Source of the DNA: an uncultured Litoreibacter sp. | Lineage (GTDB): Bacteria; Pseudomonadota; Alphaproteobacteria; Rhodobacterales; Rhodobacteraceae | Direction: 5' to 3' | Length of the DNA: 64,000 nucleotides | Assembly: GCA_947501685.1 (NCBI GenBank) | Contig: CANMWQ010000003.1 | Span: forward strand, 522,336 to 586,335 | Part shown: in pieces, positions 17,924 to 26,441 of the stretch | Layout of the letters: each line of letters starts with the position of its first letter | How positions within the stretch are numbered: the stretch's first letter is position 1 | The notes under the pieces: generated by a model | What the model was told of the DNA's origin: nothing | Seen by the model: only the letters and a program-made list of their open reading frames with translations | The model's database searches: none | Made by a program: the position numbers and the translations under genes

Positions 17924-19252
17924 ATGACCATCACCTATCTCAAACGCGGCAAGTCAGAGGCGGACCGTCAAGAGGATGACGCGCAGGTCAGGCAGGTGGT
18001 GGAGACCACGCTGAAAGACATCGAGACGCGCGGCGACACGGCGGTGCGGGAGCTGTCAGAGAAATTCGACGGATACAGCCCGGAGAGCTACCGGCTGTCG
18101 CAAGCGGAGATCGACGCGTTGATGGCGCAGGTCTCGGAACGGGACATGGCGGATTTGAAATTTGCCCAAGACCAAGTGCGTAAATTTGCGCAGGCGCAGC
18201 GGGACTCGATGCTGGATATCGAGGTGGAGCCGATGCCCGGCGTGATCCTCGGCCACAAGAACATCCCTGTGCAAAGCGTCGGCTGCTACGTGCCGGGGGG
18301 CAAGTTCCCGATGGTGGCAAGCGCGCATATGTCGGTGGCCACGGCCTCCGTGGCGGGTGTGCCGCGCATTATTGCAGCGACCCCGCCCTTCAAGGGCAAA
18401 CCCAACCCGGCGGTGATCGCCGCCATGCATCTGGGCGGCGCGCATGAGATTTACGTGCTGGGCGGCATTCAGGGCATCGGCGCGATGGCCTTGGGGACCG
18501 AAACAATTGAGCCCGTGCATATGCTTGTGGGCCCCGGCAACGCCTTTGTGGCGGAGGCCAAGCGGCAGCTGTTCGGGCGCGTTGGCATCGACCTGTTTGC
18601 CGGCCCCACGGAGACGATGGTGATCGCGGATGATACGGTGGATGGCGAAATGTGCGCCACGGATTTGCTGGGTCAGGCGGAGCATGGCTACAACTCCCCT
18701 GCCGTGCTGCTGACCAACTCGCGCAAGCTGGCGGACGCCACGATGTCGGAGATTGAGCGCATCCTGAAGATCATCCCGACGGCGGACACCGCCTCCAAGT
18801 CTTGGGAGGATTACGGCGAGGTGATCCTGTGCGACAGCTATGACGAAATGCTGGAGGTGGCCGACGACATTGCGTCCGAGCATGTGCAGGTGATGACCGA
18901 CCGCGACGACTGGTTTCTGGAGAAGATGACCTGCTACGGCGCGCTGTTTCTGGGGCCGCGCACCAATGTGGCCAATGGCGACAAGGTGATCGGCACCAAT
19001 CACACCCTGCCCACCAAAAAGGCAGGGCGCTATACGGGCGGGCTGTGGGTCGGCAAGTTTCTGAAAACCCATAGCTACCAGAAGATCACCACGGATGAGG
19101 CGGCGGCCGATATCGGGGCTTACGGCTCGCGGCTCTGTCTGCTCGAAGGGTTCGTGGGCCATGCGGAGCAGTGCAACCTGCGCGTGCGCCGCTATGGCGG
19201 GTTGAACGTGCCTTACGGCGGCCCCGCGCCGTACAAGGACGCGGCGGAGTAA
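17924..19252 (+). CDS. Histidinol-dehydrogenase-family dehydrogenase, HpsN-like
   Basis: A 442-residue NAD-dependent dehydrogenase of the HisD fold. Family blocks include [59 protein letters not shown] and ASEHVQVM. The catalytic-type HT pair lies in [18 protein letters not shown]. The context is catabolic, with a LacI regulator and an NTF2-like protein, not histidine biosynthesis. Together with KFLKTHSYQ near the C-terminus, this resembles HpsN, the 2,3-dihydroxypropane-1-sulfonate 3-dehydrogenase group, rather than biosynthetic HisD. The ATG at 17924 is preferred because the upstream extension carries the promoter. Substrate assignment is uncertain. Confidence 0.8.
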   Translation: MTITYLKRGKSEADRQEDDAQVRQVVETTLKDIETRGDTAVRELSEKFDGYSPESYRLSQAEIDALMAQVSERDMADLKFAQDQVRKFAQAQRDSMLDIEVEPMPGVILGHKNIPVQSVGCYVPGGKFPMVASAHMSVATASVAGVPRIIAATPPFKGKPNPAVIAAMHLGGAHEIYVLGGIQGIGAMALGTETIEPVHMLVGPGNAFVAEAKRQLFGRVGIDLFAGPTETMVIADDTVDGEMCATDLLGQAEHGYNSPAVLLTNSRKLADATMSEIERILKIIPTADTASKSWEDYGEVILCDSYDEMLEVADDIASEHVQVMTDRDDWFLEKMTCYGALFLGPRTNVANGDKVIGTNHTLPTKKAGRYTGGLWVGKFLKTHSYQKITTDEAAADIGAYGSRLCLLEGFVGHAEQCNLRVRRYGGLNVPYGGPAPYKDAAE

Positions 19253-19255
19253 GGG

Positions 19256-20278
19256 ATGGCCTCCAGCAAAGTCACCGCGCATGACGTGGCGCAGGCGGCG
19301 GGGGTGTCGCAGCCGACCGTCAGCCGGGTGTTCACGCCGGGGGTGACGGTTTCTGCGGCTTTGGAAAAGCGTGTGCGGGAGGCCGCCAAAACGCTCGGCT
19401 ACCGGCCCAACACGCTGGCGCGCTCGCTGATCACGGGGCAGTCGATGACCATCGGGCTGATCGTCGCCTATCTGGACAATCCGTTCTACACCGAGGCGCT
19501 GGAAAAGCTCAGCCACACGCTGCGCGAGCGCGGCTATAACATCATGATTTTCATGGCCGCCAACCATGCCAGCGACGTGGATCAGGTGGTGCATGATCTC
19601 TTGGATCATCAGGTGGACGGGATCATTCTGGCCTCAGTTGCCGCGTCGTCTGCGCTGACGGACCGGCTGCGCGACGAGGGCGTGCCGCTGATCTTGTTCA
19701 ACCGGGGCCATAGCGATCGCTCCATCAGCGCGGTCACGTCCGCCAATTTCGAGGGCGGGCAGAAAGTGGCGGAGTTCCTGCTGTCGGGCGGGCATCAGCG
19801 GATTGCGCATATTTCGGGCTGGCAAGGGGCTTTGACCGGGGCGGATCGTTGCGCGGGGTTTCTGGCAGGGCTTGAGACGCAGGGGGCGGAGGCGGTCTCG
19901 GTCACCGACGGGCTGTTCTCCCGCGAGACGGCGGCGGCGGCCACGCGCGCGCTGTTTGCCAGCAGCCTGAACCCGGATGCGATCTTCGTGGGCAATGACC
20001 ATATGGCCTTCGCCGTGATCGACGTGCTGCGCAGCGAGCTGCGGCTGGAGCCGGGCTGCGATGTCTCCGTGGTGGGCTATGATGACGTGGCCATGGCCAG
20101 CTGGCCCAGCTACAACCTGACCACCGTGCGCCAACCCGCCAACCGCATGGTGCAGGCCGTGGTGACCCAGCTTCTGGGCCAGATCGAGGGCTCTGAGCCG
20201 GTCGCAAAACACATTGAAATCGACGGCCCCCTGATTGTCCGGGGGTCGGCCAGAATACCGCAAGGATGGACCAGATGA
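19256..20278 (+). CDS. LacI-family transcriptional regulator
   Basis: A 340-residue regulator. An N-terminal helix-turn-helix (VTAHDVAQAAGVSQPTVSRV, about residues 6-25) is followed by the hinge helix YRPNTLARSLITGQS and a periplasmic-binding-protein-like effector domain. It lies 3 bp after the hisD-like gene and overlaps the next gene. It probably binds the CG-centred palindrome at 17855-17866. The inducer is unknown but is likely the substrate of the pathway. Confidence 0.9.
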   Translation: MASSKVTAHDVAQAAGVSQPTVSRVFTPGVTVSAALEKRVREAAKTLGYRPNTLARSLITGQSMTIGLIVAYLDNPFYTEALEKLSHTLRERGYNIMIFMAANHASDVDQVVHDLLDHQVDGIILASVAASSALTDRLRDEGVPLILFNRGHSDRSISAVTSANFEGGQKVAEFLLSGGHQRIAHISGWQGALTGADRCAGFLAGLETQGAEAVSVTDGLFSRETAAAATRALFASSLNPDAIFVGNDHMAFAVIDVLRSELRLEPGCDVSVVGYDDVAMASWPSYNLTTVRQPANRMVQAVVTQLLGQIEGSEPVAKHIEIDGPLIVRGSARIPQGWTR

Positions 20279-21243
20279 GAGGCTTTTCGAACCAGTTTGA
20301 GGACCTGCCCGACTATATTCTGAAGATCACCAGAGAGATCTGGGAAGGCCGCGGGCTGGCCACATTGCATGAGTATTACGCCAAGGATTTGCCGATGCGC
20401 TTCCCCTCCGGGCTGGTGACGGGCAATGAGGCGGTGATCAACGGGACCATGGCCACGCTTGCCGAGTTTCCGGACCGTGAATTGCTGGGCGAGGACGTGA
20501 TCTGGTCCGGTGACGAGGATGCGGGGTTTTTATCCTCGCACCGCATCCTGACCACTGGCACGCATCTGGGCCATGGCGGGTTTGGCAAGCCCACGGGCAA
20601 ACGGTTTGTGATCCGCGCGTTGGCCGATTGTGCGGCGCGCAACAACACGATTGATGATGAATGGCTGATCCGTGACGTCTCAGGGATTGTGATCCAGCTG
20701 GGCAAGGACGTGAAGACATTCACCCGCAAGATGATCGCGCGCGAAGGCGGCGTGGAGCATGCGACGCGGCCCTTCACCCCCGATCAGGACGTCCAAGGCC
20801 CCTACACGGCGCGCGGCAATGACAATGAATGGGGCCAGCGTTTGGGCGACATCCTGACCCGCATCATGGAGAAGGATTTCGCGGTGATCCCGGCGGAATA
20901 TGATCGGGCGTGCCACATCCATCATCCGGGCGCGCGGGAGACGATCTCGCATGAGGGGGCGGACCGGGCGTGGCTGCCATTGCGGTCCTCCTTCCCCTCC
21001 GCCACGTTCGAGATTCACCACCAGATTGGCCGCGAGGATCCGATGATGAGCCCGCGTGCGGCGATCCGCTGGTCCCTGACGGGCAAGCATGATGGCTACG
21101 GGCTGTTTGGGACCCCCACCGGCGCGGAAGTGCATGTGATGGGCATTACCCATGCAGAGTTCGGCCCGTGGGGGCTGCGCCATGAGTTTACGCTGTTTGA
21201 CGAGGTCTCGATCTGGAAACAGATCATGATGCATCAGGGCTGA
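20275..21243 (+). CDS. NTF2/SnoaL-like domain protein
   Basis: A protein of about 322 residues that appears to contain two SnoaL-like alpha+beta barrel units: one around residues 15-140 (YYAKDLPMRFPSGLVTG, WLIRDVSGIVIQLG) and one in the C-terminal half (RIMEKDFAVIPAEYDRACHIHHPG). SnoaL-like proteins are small-molecule cyclases, isomerases or binding proteins, and no activity can be assigned here. The ATG at 20275 overlaps the lacI stop (ATGA). A second possible ATG lies at 20266. Third gene of the operon. No signal peptide is visible. Confidence 0.7.
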   Translation: MRGFSNQFEDLPDYILKITREIWEGRGLATLHEYYAKDLPMRFPSGLVTGNEAVINGTMATLAEFPDRELLGEDVIWSGDEDAGFLSSHRILTTGTHLGHGGFGKPTGKRFVIRALADCAARNNTIDDEWLIRDVSGIVIQLGKDVKTFTRKMIAREGGVEHATRPFTPDQDVQGPYTARGNDNEWGQRLGDILTRIMEKDFAVIPAEYDRACHIHHPGARETISHEGADRAWLPLRSSFPSATFEIHHQIGREDPMMSPRAAIRWSLTGKHDGYGLFGTPTGAEVHVMGITHAEFGPWGLRHEFTLFDEVSIWKQIMMHQG

Positions 21244-21259
21244 TTGGCGGTCTTTACCC

Positions 21260-21316
21260 AGTTTTGTACAAAATGGGGCAAAACCAAACGGCGCAAAACC
21301 CATTTTGTACAAAACT
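21260..21316. repeat. Paired palindromic element: two inverted 18-bp copies around TTTTGTACAAAA
   Basis: AGTTTTGTACAAAATGGG (21260-21277) and its exact reverse complement (21299-21316) form an 18-bp inverted repeat. Each arm contains the perfect 12-bp palindrome TTTTGTACAAAA, with centres 41 bp apart, close to four helical turns. The rest of the 266-bp gap between the NTF2-like gene and the nuclease gene shows no gene. It could be an operator for a dimeric or tetrameric regulator, a bidirectional terminator hairpin or a dispersed repeat. Confidence 0.75.
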
Positions 21317-21509
21317 CAGCGAGGCAGATTTTAGGGTTTGCTTAAGACCCCCCCTGCCCCGCCGCCCCCAAGATGGAGACTTGCCCGGCCCCCGCCCCGC
21401 GCCCTAGGATGAGCCATTGTCATGGAGCGCGATTTATTTGAGCGACGATTTTGAAGAGCTGTTTTTCTGAGTAAATTGCCTCCGGTTTTTTGAGTGGAGG
21501 GAGATTTTC

Positions 21510-22262
21510 ATGAACGACCCATTTCAGATGCAGCGGGAGCTGCGATACGGCGCGCCGGTCTGCGACCAGATCCTGACGGGGCGGCATTTCACCATCGGCT
21601 ATTCGTGGTATTTCCGGCAGGCCAAATGGACGCTGGAGACGATCAACCCGTTGGCCATGTTGGTGGACAATGCGGTGAGCCGGCAGAACCATTTTCGGGC
21701 CGATATCCGGATCCCCAAACGGTTCCGCGCCAGCCTGCAAGCCTTCGTGGGCAGCGGCTATGATCGGGGCCATCTGGTGGCGAGCGCCAACCACACGGAA
21801 GTCGCGTTGCAAAACAGCGAGACGTTTTTGCTGTCGAACATGGCTCCGCAGCACAAAGACCTGAACCGCAAGAGGTGGCTGGCCCTTGAAAAAGCGGTGC
21901 GGGCGCTGAATGGCAATGAGCAGATCTTTGAAACCTATGTGCTGACCTGCCCGTTTTTCGACTTCAACAAGGCGGTGGAGACGATTGGCGACCGCTCTGA
22001 TGATTACGGAATTGATCTGCCAGTGCCGCATGGCTTCATCAAGAGTGTGCTGGCCGAAGACTTCAAAGGCCGGCTACGGCTTTGGACCTTCAAGATGGCT
22101 AACAAAGACCAACCGGGCGAGCTGGGCGATTATCTGGTGAACACCTATAATGCAGAGCAATATATTGGCGGGCGGTTTTGGGACCGGGTGGCGGGGGGCG
22201 ATTTGCATGAGCAAAAGAAAGACCCGATCCCGATGTGGGACCCGCTGGATGGCAGCTTTTAG
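21510..22262 (+). CDS. DNA/RNA non-specific endonuclease (NUC superfamily)
   Basis: A 250-residue beta-beta-alpha-metal nuclease with the catalytic DRGH motif (85-88, general-base H88) in GSGYDRGHLVAS. It also has the downstream metal-binding and structural motif SNMAPQHKDLNRKRW (N110, N119). Relatives degrade DNA and RNA without sequence preference and are usually secreted. This protein has no visible signal peptide, and no immunity gene is recognised beside it. A GGAGGG ribosome site precedes the ATG. The paired TTTTGTACAAAA element lies about 200 bp upstream. Confidence 0.88.
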   Translation: MNDPFQMQRELRYGAPVCDQILTGRHFTIGYSWYFRQAKWTLETINPLAMLVDNAVSRQNHFRADIRIPKRFRASLQAFVGSGYDRGHLVASANHTEVALQNSETFLLSNMAPQHKDLNRKRWLALEKAVRALNGNEQIFETYVLTCPFFDFNKAVETIGDRSDDYGIDLPVPHGFIKSVLAEDFKGRLRLWTFKMANKDQPGELGDYLVNTYNAEQYIGGRFWDRVAGGDLHEQKKDPIPMWDPLDGSF

Positions 22263-22356
22263 ACGGGGCGTTCTTGCCCAGCCAAAAATAATTTTGAACC
22301 ATGCGCGCCCGCCCCGCGACCTATGAGCAGAACAGCGCATCATGGGAGCCGCGATC

Positions 22357-22443
22357 ATGACACCAATTTCGAGAACCTACCTCCTTTTCGTCCTGAGCTT
22401 TGCCCTTTCCGCCTCGGCGGTGAGCGGATTATGCGCCATGTGA
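22357..22443 (+). CDS. Possible 28-residue hydrophobic peptide
   Basis: A short ORF downstream of the nuclease gene, on the same strand, preceded by a GGGAG ribosome site at 8-bp spacing. The peptide has a basic N-terminus (residues 1-7), a hydrophobic stretch (8-24) and ends in LCAM. It could be a small membrane peptide or a chance ORF. Support is limited to the ribosome site and composition. Confidence 0.25.
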   Translation: MTPISRTYLLFVLSFALSASAVSGLCAM

Positions 22444-22495
22444 TCCCGCCTGAGGGATATCCGATGCGCCTGCCCCCTCCCCCAGATGGCGCATC

Positions 22496-22533
22496 AAAAA
22501 ACGCCCCCGCGCAGGTTTTGCACGGGGGCGTTT
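22496..22533 (-). terminator. Intrinsic terminator of the pyrimidine importer operon
   Basis: A perfect 11-bp stem, AAACGCCCCCG (22499-22509) with CGGGGGCGTTT (22523-22533), is followed on the minus strand by six T residues (22496-22501). It lies 20 bp after the stop of the binding-protein gene. Confidence 0.85.
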
Positions 22534-22553
22534 GAGGTTTTCCGGGGTGCCGC

Positions 22554-23555
22554 TTAGTTCAGCGCCGCATCCGTGATCTCGGAGGTCCAAGCGCCTTCAG
22601 GCTGCGCCGAGATAACCGGGTCGGAGCCACCTGCCAACAGAGTGTCGACGGTGCGCTGAAAATCGGCCTCGTCGAGGGAGCCGTTTGAACCTGCGGTCAG
22701 CTTGGCGATCTCGCCCATCATGCGGACCTGATGCGCCTCCGATTGCGCGCCGGTTTCGTCATTGTCGAGGACGATGCCTGCGGCCTCCTCCGGGTTGGCT
22801 TCGGCATATTTCCAGCCCTTCATGGAGGCGCGCACGAAGCGGACCATCTTGTCTTTGAAGACCGGGTCAGAGAGGTTCTCTTCAAGCGCGTAGATGCCGT
22901 CTTCCAAAGTGGCCACGCCCTGTTCTTCATATTTGAAGGTGACGAGTTCATCCTCGGAGACGCCCGCATCGAGCACCTGCCCGTATTCATTATAGGTCAT
23001 GGTGGAGATGCAATCGGCCTGGCGCTGCAAGAGCGGGTCGACGTTGAAGCCTTGTTTCAGGACCGTGACGCCGTCCTCGCCTCCATCGGTGGAGATGCCT
23101 TCCTGGGACATCCAGCTGAGGAACGGGTATTCATTGCCGAAGAACCAGACGCCGATGGTCTTGCCTTTGAAATCCTGCGGCCCGGTGATGCCGGTGTCTT
23201 TCCAGCAGGTCAGCATCAGCCCGGAGGTTTTGAAGGGCTGCGCGATGTTGACCACCGGCAGGCCCTTTTCGCGCGCGGCCAAAGCGGATGGCATCCAGTT
23301 CAGCATGACATCCGCGCCGCCCCCGGCCAGCACCTGCGGCGGTGCAATATCCGGCCCGCCGGGCAGGATTTCGACCTCAAGGCCTTCCTCTTCATAAAAG
23401 CCCTTGTCCAGCGCCACGTAATAGCCCGCGAATTGCGCTTGGGTGACCCATTGCAGTTGCAGCTTGACGCTGTTGGCGTGGCCGTCGGCAGCGGCCATCT
23501 GCGGTGTTGCGGCCAGCGCGAGTGCGATGGCGGCGGATGTGAGTAGCTTTTTCAT
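22554..23555 (-). CDS. NMT1/ThiY-like ABC transporter substrate-binding protein
   Basis: A 333-residue periplasmic binding protein with a signal peptide (1-23, ending AAA/D). The NMT1/SsuA-like fold begins VKLQLQWVTQAQFAGYYVALDKGFYEEEGL, the usual entry to the binding cleft. The family imports thiamine precursors, riboflavin, nitrate/sulfonates or pyrimidines. The locus encodes dihydropyrimidinase, beta-ureidopropionase, PreTA and RutR, so a pyrimidine or related base is the likely cargo. Last gene of an importer cluster and followed by an intrinsic terminator. Confidence 0.85.
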   Translation of the reverse strand: MKKLLTSAAIALALAATPQMAAADGHANSVKLQLQWVTQAQFAGYYVALDKGFYEEEGLEVEILPGGPDIAPPQVLAGGGADVMLNWMPSALAAREKGLPVVNIAQPFKTSGLMLTCWKDTGITGPQDFKGKTIGVWFFGNEYPFLSWMSQEGISTDGGEDGVTVLKQGFNVDPLLQRQADCISTMTYNEYGQVLDAGVSEDELVTFKYEEQGVATLEDGIYALEENLSDPVFKDKMVRFVRASMKGWKYAEANPEEAAGIVLDNDETGAQSEAHQVRMMGEIAKLTAGSNGSLDEADFQRTVDTLLAGGSDPVISAQPEGAWTSEITDAALN

Positions 23556-23590
23556 GTGGTATCTCCCCAGTTGGTTTCAGTTGCGTTGTT

Positions 23591-24436
23591 TCAGGTGCGT
23601 TGCGAAGGGTGCCAGAAGGTCACCCCCTTCTCTATTGCGGCAATGATGCCGTAAAATGCGGAGCCCGCAAGGGCGGCCACGACGATCTCCGCCCAGACCA
23701 TATCAAGGGCAAGCTGGCCGACGGAGGTGGAAATGCGAAACCCCATGCCCAAAGTGGGCGAGCCGAAGAACTCGGCCACGATGGCGCCAACAAGTGCCAG
23801 GGTTGTTGAAATTTTAAGCCCGTTGAAGATGAAGGGCATGGCGACAGGCAGGCGGAGCTTGGCCAGCGTCTGGGTGTAGCTGGCCCCGTAGGTGCGCATC
23901 AGGTCGCGCTGCATGGCGGTGGTCTCAGACAGGCCCGCGACGGTGTTGATGAGCATCGGGAAGAACACCATGACCACGACAACGGCCGCCTTGGAGTGCC
24001 AGTCGAAGCCGAACCACATCACCAGAATGGGCGCCGTGCCAACGATGGGCAGGGCCGCCATGAAATTGCCAACAGGCAAGAGCCCGGCTTTGAGCAGCGC
24101 GTAGCGGTCGACCAGAATGGCCGTAAGGAACGCGGCGGCGCAGCCGAGCGCGTAGCCAGTGAGCGCGCCTTTTATGAAGGTTTGCACGAAGTCGGCCCAG
24201 AGGATGGCGGTCTCGCTCGCGAAAGTTTGCGCGATCACGCTGGGCGGCGGCAGGATCACGAGGGGGACGTTTAGGCCGCGCACGATGAGCTCCCAGATGA
24301 TTAAGAGCGTAGCCCCGAAAATGAGCGGAATAGCGAGGGAGACGGCGCGGGTGTCGGCCTTGCGGCCGTTGGCGAGCTTTGTGTTCAGCGCCCAGAGGGC
24401 GAGCCAGATGGCAAGGGCCGCGACCAGGTAGATCAT
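23591..24436 (-). CDS. ABC transporter permease (pyrimidine-type importer), subunit 2
   Basis: A 281-residue inner-membrane permease of the SsuC/TauC/NitB type with six core helices plus an N-terminal helix. The coupling (EAA) loop is RTYGASYTQTLAKLRLPVAMPF. The start overlaps the preceding permease stop by 4 bp (ATGA). A strong length match and its position between a second permease and the binding protein place it in the same importer. Confidence 0.85.
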   Translation of the reverse strand: MIYLVAALAIWLALWALNTKLANGRKADTRAVSLAIPLIFGATLLIIWELIVRGLNVPLVILPPPSVIAQTFASETAILWADFVQTFIKGALTGYALGCAAAFLTAILVDRYALLKAGLLPVGNFMAALPIVGTAPILVMWFGFDWHSKAAVVVVMVFFPMLINTVAGLSETTAMQRDLMRTYGASYTQTLAKLRLPVAMPFIFNGLKISTTLALVGAIVAEFFGSPTLGMGFRISTSVGQLALDMVWAEIVVAALAGSAFYGIIAAIEKGVTFWHPSQRT

Positions 24437-25344
24437 GCCAGCCCCATCCGTTTCAGCGTGCCGCGCTGGATGGCCGAGATCAGCGCCACGAGGCTGGCGG
24501 CAAGGATGGCTGCGGCGAAGAGCGCGGACCAGATTTGGATGGTTTGCCCGTAATAGCTGCCGGTGAGCATGCGGTTGCCGAGGCCGCCGCCTTGGACGGG
24601 CAGCTCGCCCACGATGGCGCCGACCATGGCCGCCGCGATAGCGATTTTCAGGGAGGCAAAGAGATAGGGCATGGAGGCCGGCAGCCGCAGCTTCCAGAAC
24701 CCTTGGGACGCGCTGGCATTGTAGGTTTTCAGTAGGTCCAGCTGGGCCCTCTCCGGGCTGCGCAGGCCTTTGACCATTCCAACGACGACGGGGAAGAAGC
24801 TGAGATAGGCGGAGATCACGGCCTTGGGAAAGAGGCCTTGCAGGCCTATGGAATACAGCACCACCACGATCATGGGGGCCAGCGCGATGATGGGGATGGT
24901 CTGGCTGACGATGGCCCAGGGCATGACGGATTTGTCCATCACCTTGCTATGGACGATGCCCACCGCCAGCAAGATGCCGAGGCCCGCCCCGATGGCAAAG
25001 CCCATAAGCGTGGCCGAGAGCGTGATCCAGCCGTGATAGACCAGACTGCGCTTGGAGGTGATTTTCTTGGCGATCGTGCTGTCCCATAGCTCGGCGGCCA
25101 CCTGATGGGGCGCGGGCAGACGGGGGCGCTCTTGCGCGTAGGTGGCAGGGATGGCGAAGCTGTTCTTGGCGACAAGGCCGAAATGGCCCGCGTCCCGGCG
25201 TTCCTGCGCGGAAGAAGGGACAACCTGCGCGCCGCCGCGTTCCAGCTGGGTCACAGTTTCCTTGATATTCATCACCGGCACGGCGGCATACCAAAGAGCG
25301 AGCAACGCCGCGATCACCATCAAGATGGGCGCCAGCTTACGCAT
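24433..25344 (-). CDS. ABC transporter permease (pyrimidine-type importer), subunit 1
   Basis: A 303-residue permease homologous to its neighbour. It has one N-terminal helix, a periplasmic segment of about 65 residues (34-98), then the conserved permease core with the coupling loop KTYNASASQGFWKLRLPASMPY. The extra periplasmic segment is larger than in most members of the family and might contact the binding protein. Coupled to the next gene through ATGA. Confidence 0.85.
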   Translation of the reverse strand: MRKLAPILMVIAALLALWYAAVPVMNIKETVTQLERGGAQVVPSSAQERRDAGHFGLVAKNSFAIPATYAQERPRLPAPHQVAAELWDSTIAKKITSKRSLVYHGWITLSATLMGFAIGAGLGILLAVGIVHSKVMDKSVMPWAIVSQTIPIIALAPMIVVVLYSIGLQGLFPKAVISAYLSFFPVVVGMVKGLRSPERAQLDLLKTYNASASQGFWKLRLPASMPYLFASLKIAIAAAMVGAIVGELPVQGGGLGNRMLTGSYYGQTIQIWSALFAAAILAASLVALISAIQRGTLKRMGLA

Positions 25345-25360
25345 GGGCGGCCCCTATCAT

Positions 25361-25446
25361 TGCTTCAAAAATACTCCCGCCGGAGGCTCCTCCATTTGCA
25401 ACGGGCGCGCGGTTTGAGGGGGAGGAATTTGAGTATTTTTGAAGCA
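25361..25446. repeat. Inverted repeat carrying a REP-like Roseobacter intergenic motif
   Basis: TGCTTCAAAAATACTC (25361-25376) is the exact reverse complement of 25431-25446. The left arm continues into CCCGCCGGAGGCTCC, giving on the minus strand GGAGCCTCCGGCGGGAGTATTTTTG. A second, plus-strand copy of this motif occurs at 35322-35350. The element lies in the 272-bp gap between the importer ATPase and permease genes. Confidence 0.65.
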
Positions 25447-25557
25447 GTGATGGTAAGGGTTCATTCACCATTTCAGTGCTAAGGTCTCTTCGCGGTACAG
25501 GCTGGAGAGCCGATGGCCGTAAGCGGTGATGGGGGGCCTGGGCTCCACATTGCAAGT

Positions 25558-25595
25558 GCCTTGCCCGAGGAACTTTTTGGTTTTCCGGGCAAGGC
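25558..25595 (-). other. Intra-operon RNA hairpin downstream of importer ATPase
   Basis: GCCTTGCCCG (25558-25567) pairs perfectly with CGGGCAAGGC (25586-25595) around an 18-nt loop. It lies 22 bp beyond the ATPase stop. No T-tract follows on the minus strand, so it looks like a stabilising or processing hairpin rather than a full terminator. Confidence 0.45.
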
Positions 25596-25616
25596 GCGTT
25601 ACCCTTAATGAGGGGC

Positions 25617-26408
25617 TTACACATCATCGCCATGCCCCGCCCTGAGCCCGTCGCGGACGCGGTGGGCGATGTCGATGAATTCGGCGCTGTCGCGGATATC
25701 AAGCGGGCGATCCTTGGGCAGCGGGCTTTCGATCACATCCGAGATGCGGCCCGGACGGGGGCTCATGACGACGATCTTGGTCGACAGATACACAGCCTCG
25801 GGGATCGAATGCGTCACAAAGCAGATGGTTTTCTCGGTGCGGGCCCAGAGGGCCAAGAGCTGTTCGTTGAGGTGGTCGCGGACGATTTCGTCCAAGGCGC
25901 CGAAGGGTTCATCCATCAGCAGGATATCGGCGTCAAAAGCCAGCGCGCGGGCGATGGAGGCGCGTTGCTGCATACCGCCGGATAATTGCCAGGGGTATTT
26001 GCCGCCAAAGCCGGAGAGCTCGACCAGCTCCAGCACGCGCTCGACGCGGGCGGCTTGGTCGGATTTGGTATAGCCCATGATCTCGAGCGGCAGGGTGATG
26101 TTTTTGGCGATGGTGCGCCACGGGTAGAGCCCGGCGGCCTGAAACACGTAGCCGTAAGCGCGCGCGCGGCGGGCGGCGTCGGGGGTCATGCCATTGACCG
26201 AGAGCGTGCCGCCAGTGGGCTGCTCCAGCCCCGCGATGCAGCGCAGGAACGTGGTTTTGCCGCAGCCGGATGGGCCGATGAAGGAGACGAAATCGCCCTT
26301 GTCAATTTCGAGCGCGACGTCTTTGAGCGCCTGCACGGGACCGTCGCCGGTCTGAAAGGTCAGATCGAGCGCGTTTGCAGAGATAACCGGAGACGGGGGC
26401 GCGGCCAT
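25617..26408 (-). CDS. ABC transporter ATPase (pyrimidine-type importer)
   Basis: A 263-residue nitrate/sulfonate/taurine-type ATPase. It has Walker A GPSGCGKT (about 43-50), Q-loop YVFQ, signature LSGGMQQR and Walker B ILLMDEPFGALDE, followed by the switch H in FVTHS. It energises the two permeases encoded 270 bp downstream on the same strand. The stop is followed by a hairpin and a repeat element that may separate its expression from the permeases. Confidence 0.9.
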   Translation of the reverse strand: MAAPPSPVISANALDLTFQTGDGPVQALKDVALEIDKGDFVSFIGPSGCGKTTFLRCIAGLEQPTGGTLSVNGMTPDAARRARAYGYVFQAAGLYPWRTIAKNITLPLEIMGYTKSDQAARVERVLELVELSGFGGKYPWQLSGGMQQRASIARALAFDADILLMDEPFGALDEIVRDHLNEQLLALWARTEKTICFVTHSIPEAVYLSTKIVVMSPRPGRISDVIESPLPKDRPLDIRDSAEFIDIAHRVRDGLRAGHGDDV

Positions 26409-26441
26409 TTTAGAGGGCCGCTTTGCGCGTGATAGCGCGTG

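Noticed and set aside
17924..19252. Biosynthetic histidinol dehydrogenase (hisD)
   Set aside because: A LacI regulator and NTF2-like partner with no other his gene argue for a catabolic paralogue.
21260..21316. Phage-type att site because of the TTTGTACAAAA resemblance
   Set aside because: The sites are symmetric inverted copies, with no integrase gene, tRNA or direct repeats nearby.
25345..25616. TPP or NMT1-type (xanthine) riboswitch before the ThiY-like importer
   Set aside because: No conserved TPP core was found on either strand, and the gap is inside the operon, not upstream of it.
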